DNA of 15,576 bases from JAITWT01 sp964439605 (lineage in GTDB: Bacteria; Pseudomonadota; Gammaproteobacteria; Burkholderiales; Burkholderiaceae_C): assembly GCA_964439605.1 (NCBI GenBank), contig CAYTPC010000097.1:1-15576 (forward strand), given 5' to 3'. Both the position numbers and the translations under genes were made by a program. A model generated the notes under the pieces. It made no database searches. It worked only from the letters and a program-made list of their open reading frames with translations, and was not told the origin of the DNA. Shown one piece after another: positions 13,617 to 15,576 of the stretch. Every line of letters starts with the position of its first letter. Positions within the stretch are counted from its first letter, which is position 1.

Positions 13617-13768
13617 GCCATTTTTTCAAAGCGGTTTTACTGCGCTTGTTCACGTTCACGCGGTTTTGCGCCCCTTGCCCGCGTGCGGGAGAGGGGGAAA
13701 GAAAGCCGGCCCGGAAAATCTTTCTGCACGCCGCTATTGCACTGATGGCGCTGGCTGGGGCGGACAAT
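13592..13768 (+). repeat. Duplicated segment, copy A (partner at 14777-14953)
   Basis: The end of the usher, the adhesin start and the signal-peptide code match 14777-14953 at an offset of 1185 bp. By hand count about nine in ten bases agree from ATG to the cleavage region. Most differences are at third codon positions. Homology continues weakly upstream of the ATG (the shared motif ACGAAATGAGCC), so the duplication probably began near the usher-adhesin junction. Confidence 0.75.
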
Positions 13769-14707
13769 GCGATGGCGGGCTACTGCACATTCAGTCCCCA
13801 GTCCCTACAAATCCCGTTCAACCAGGTGAACCTCCCATCTTCCGCAGGGATCGGCGACACACTCGTAAGCCACACGCAGGACTACACGGTAACCTGTGAC
13901 GCCAGTACTAGTGGCTACTACATACTATTTACCACGGTTACTTGGGGGAATTCTTCCGTAGATGGCGTGTGGGCGACAGCAGCAATGCCAAGTGTTGGCG
14001 TCCGGGTGACCAGTGTTACCGACAACAACAGGGTTCTGACAGGGAATGCGGCAAAGATTTGCAAGGACAATGCCACATCCAAAAATAATTTGGCCATATG
14101 CTCCCTTGTCCCGCCCCAGACCAACACCAGTGCATTTACTTTCAAGCTCACCCTGAAATATGATCTCGTCAAACTCGCCAATAACATATCTGGCACCCTA
14201 TCGGGATACATCTTGGGGCTGTTTTCATGGGATATCGCTAACAGTAATAATAACACTGCTGTAGGTCAGGGTTTCGGCAGCACGACCTTTACCCCGGCCA
14301 CCTGCACGGTGCAGAATAACCCAATTGTGGTTGATCTGGGCGCCGTGACAGTGTCCGAACTCAACCCCACGGGCGCCAGACCCTTCAGTATCGATCTGAA
14401 ATGCAGCGCGTTGAAGAATGTCAAATTGGCCATGACCGATGCGATAACCCCGAACAACGCGACAGACAAATTGACGGTCGCCGACGGCCCTGGCGCCGCA
14501 ACCGGGGTCATGCTGAATGTTTTATACGGCGGTACTCCTATTACATTCCAAATCAATACGCAGACAGCGGGAATTCTGGTCGGCAAGCCCCTCAATACCA
14601 CAGACTTGTGGAAGATTCCGCTGACGGCGCAATTGATTGCGACCGGAGGAAAGGTGACGCCTGGAACCATCAACGCAGCGGCAACGTTCACGCTGACTTA
14701 CCAGTAG
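13613..14707 (+). CDS. Two-domain fimbrial tip adhesin
   Basis: A 364-residue exported adhesin. The start ATG 13613 overlaps the usher stop. The signal peptide is unusually long: an n-region of about 36 residues, then the hydrophobic core FLHAAIALMALAGA, with cleavage likely after NAMA (55). The N-terminal receptor-binding domain (56-228) has Cys pairs C58/C95 and C150/C163. The C-terminal pilin domain (229-364) has C231/C264 and ends TFTLTYQ, the chaperone-recognised strand. This architecture matches FimH-like tip adhesins and Bordetella FimD. The receptor is unknown. The binding domain is AT-richer and Asn-rich (SNNNTA), unlike the flanking genes, suggesting diversification or recombination. 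A T6 tract at codons 3-5 (13621-13626) may be slippage-prone. A repeat-type palindrome is translated within the n-region. Confidence 0.88.
   Translation: MSHFFKAVLLRLFTFTRFCAPCPRAGEGERKPARKIFLHAAIALMALAGADNAMAGYCTFSPQSLQIPFNQVNLPSSAGIGDTLVSHTQDYTVTCDASTSGYYILFTTVTWGNSSVDGVWATAAMPSVGVRVTSVTDNNRVLTGNAAKICKDNATSKNNLAICSLVPPQTNTSAFTFKLTLKYDLVKLANNISGTLSGYILGLFSWDIANSNNNTAVGQGFGSTTFTPATCTVQNNPIVVDLGAVTVSELNPTGARPFSIDLKCSALKNVKLAMTDAITPNNATDKLTVADGPGAATGVMLNVLYGGTPITFQINTQTAGILVGKPLNTTDLWKIPLTAQLIATGGKVTPGTINAAATFTLTYQ
13671..13696. repeat. Palindrome inside adhesin 1 signal sequence
   Basis: CCCCTTGCCCG (13671-13681), loop CGTG, CGGGAGAGGGG (13686-13696). The stem has mostly G-C pairs. It encodes residues about 20-28 (APCPRAGEG). 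The same palindrome is at 14856-14881 and a related arm lies after narL at 8661. Confidence 0.75.
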
Positions 14708-14797
14708 GCCAATAGTGCAGCCCTTCATCCGCGCGCCAGGCTCCGCAGCCGCGGTTGAACGGAAAAGCGGTGCGCGTGGCAATACAGGAGTTACGAA

Positions 14798-15136
14798 ATG
14801 AGCCATTTCTTCAAAGCGGTTTTGCTGCGCTTATTCACGCTCACGCGGTTTTGCGCCCCTCGCCCGCGTGCGGGAGAGGGGAAAAGAAAACCCGCCCGGA
14901 AAATCTTCCTGCACGCCGCCATCGCCCTGATGGCGCTGGCCGGCGTGGGCAACGCTGCGGCGCAGACTGGGGGGTGCGGCACCCCAACCCCTGGTGCCCC
15001 GTCGGTTGCGTTTAGTCAGGTCAACATCGATCCGAACGCTCCGAATGGCACGGTCTTGGGGGTCACGACGCAGACCTATTCGCTGAGCTGTCCGGACAGT
15101 AGCAAGCAGACCGGCACCCCCAAGGGCTACTACTAA
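14798..15136 (+). pseudogene. Second fimbrial adhesin gene, truncated by an IS630-type element
   Basis: A 112-codon remnant starting at ATG 14798, with AGGAG 9 bases upstream. Residues 1-50 are nearly identical to the preceding adhesin, including the translated palindrome. The mature part TGGCGTPTPGAPSVAFSQVN, then TQTYSLSCPDS, aligns with FNQVN and TQDYTVTCDAS of the first adhesin. It breaks immediately after KGYY, the counterpart of SGYYILFT there, at a TAA formed at or next to the IS junction. Only the signal peptide and about a third of the receptor-binding domain remain; the pilin domain and chaperone-recognition strand are missing, so it cannot be assembled. The gap from the first adhesin is 90 bp and shows no terminator, so it was probably the last operon gene. 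Confidence 0.85.
14856..14881. repeat. Palindrome inside truncated adhesin 2 signal sequence
   Basis: CCCCTCGCCCG (14856-14866), loop CGTG, CGGGAGAGGGG (14871-14881), an 11-position stem with one G-A mismatch. It encodes residues about 20-28 (APRPRAGEG). It is one base different from the copy at 13671-13696. Confidence 0.75.
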
Positions 15137-15576
15137 CGAGTAAACTAATTTAGTTAACAAACCCACATTCAGGATGAGCAAAGAATCCGCACACGATCTC
15201 TGGCAAACTCTGGAGCCTCTTCAGAGCTTTGTGCAGCATGGTGCGCATTTCATACTTGTCCCTTGGGAATTGCTTGGCCACTCGCTCCTTGATGTTTTTC
15301 CAGACTTGCTCGTCAGGATTGAGTTGAGGACTGTAGGGCGGCAGGTAGTACAACTCCAGCTTTCCTTGCGTTGTTTTGACGTACTCCTTCACCAGATTGG
15401 CTTTATGAATAGGGGAGCCATCGACCACCAGGATGATGGACTGTTCGGCATTCAACATCAGTTGTTCCAGAAATTGCTTGAACACCTCTGCATTGGTGTT
15501 GCCATCGACCAGCATGAATTGCAGCTCTCCCAAACTGCTGATGGCCGAGATCATGTTGACCGTGTGACGCTGACCT
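15134..15576. mobile_element. IS630-family insertion sequence (one end; continues beyond window)
   Basis: The transposase 3' end lies just inside the junction with the broken adhesin. The sequence at the boundary is TACTAACGAGTAAACTAATT, consistent with the TA target preference of the IS630 family. The exact end and the TA duplication cannot be fixed because the other end is outside the window. Near the end is a small palindrome, AACTAATTTAGTT (15143-15155). Base composition is much less GC-rich than the fimbrial genes, as expected for a recent arrival. Confidence 0.85.
15150..15576 (-). CDS. IS630-family transposase, C-terminal part (5' end outside window)
   Basis: At least 141 residues on the minus strand, open through the window edge (GQRHTVNMISAISSLGEL), so the start is beyond 15576. 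The DDE_3 catalytic core is visible: a central Asp in IILVVDGSPIHKANLV, then YYLPPYSPQLNPDEQVWKNI with the conserved Pro-rich motif and the catalytic Glu in NPDEQVW. The first catalytic Asp should lie upstream of the window edge or near it. It ends AHPECGFVN with TAA at 15150-15152, inside the IS end. The protein cuts and joins the IS ends at TA dinucleotides. The visible part is intact, with no frameshift, so the element may be active. Confidence 0.92.
   Translation of the reverse strand, partial: GQRHTVNMISAISSLGELQFMLVDGNTNAEVFKQFLEQLMLNAEQSIILVVDGSPIHKANLVKEYVKTTQGKLELYYLPPYSPQLNPDEQVWKNIKERVAKQFPRDKYEMRTMLHKALKRLQSLPEIVCGFFAHPECGFVN

Overview
The window looks like chromosome from a betaproteobacterium of order Burkholderiales, most likely the Alcaligenaceae (Bordetella, Achromobacter or Castellaniella relatives). 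This is inferred from the high-GC coding style, the gmk-rpoZ-spoT order with a short 67-residue omega subunit, and a fimbrial operon ordered subunit, chaperone, usher, adhesin. No database search was possible, so the genus is not claimed.

Region 1 (1-3558, minus strand) is a housekeeping block transcribed gmk, then rpoZ, then spoT. It makes guanylate kinase, RNA polymerase omega and the bifunctional (p)ppGpp synthetase/hydrolase. A clear intrinsic-terminator hairpin lies between rpoZ and spoT.

Region 2 (3719-8636, plus strand) is a nitrogen-oxide cluster: an NnrS-family membrane protein, a hemerythrin-like HHE protein, and a NarX/NarL nitrate/nitrite two-component pair with its key residues intact. 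No nitrate reductase gene lies in the window. The intergenic DNA here is repeat-rich. It holds a MITE-like hairpin element whose second copy is at the left edge of the window and which ends exactly at the hemerythrin start codon, and a five-unit 13-bp tandem array in front of narX.

Region 3 (8637-9470) is an 834-bp stretch without a recognised gene. It holds direct repeats, three copies of a TGGGACA-type motif, a strong -10 box, a 5' stem-loop, a small ORF with a good ribosome binding site, and a 44-bp imperfect palindrome just before the fimbrial operon.

Region 4 (9471-15136, plus strand) is a chaperone-usher fimbrial operon: major subunit, periplasmic chaperone, outer-membrane usher, two-domain tip adhesin, and a second tandem adhesin paralogue. 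Both adhesin genes carry a repeat-type palindrome translated inside the signal-peptide n-region. The second adhesin is cut after about 112 codons by an IS630-family insertion sequence (about 15134 to beyond the window end) whose transposase lies on the minus strand. No single wholly new system is evident. The most unusual parts are the repeat/coding junctions, the structured fimbrial leader, and the duplicated, IS-broken adhesin.
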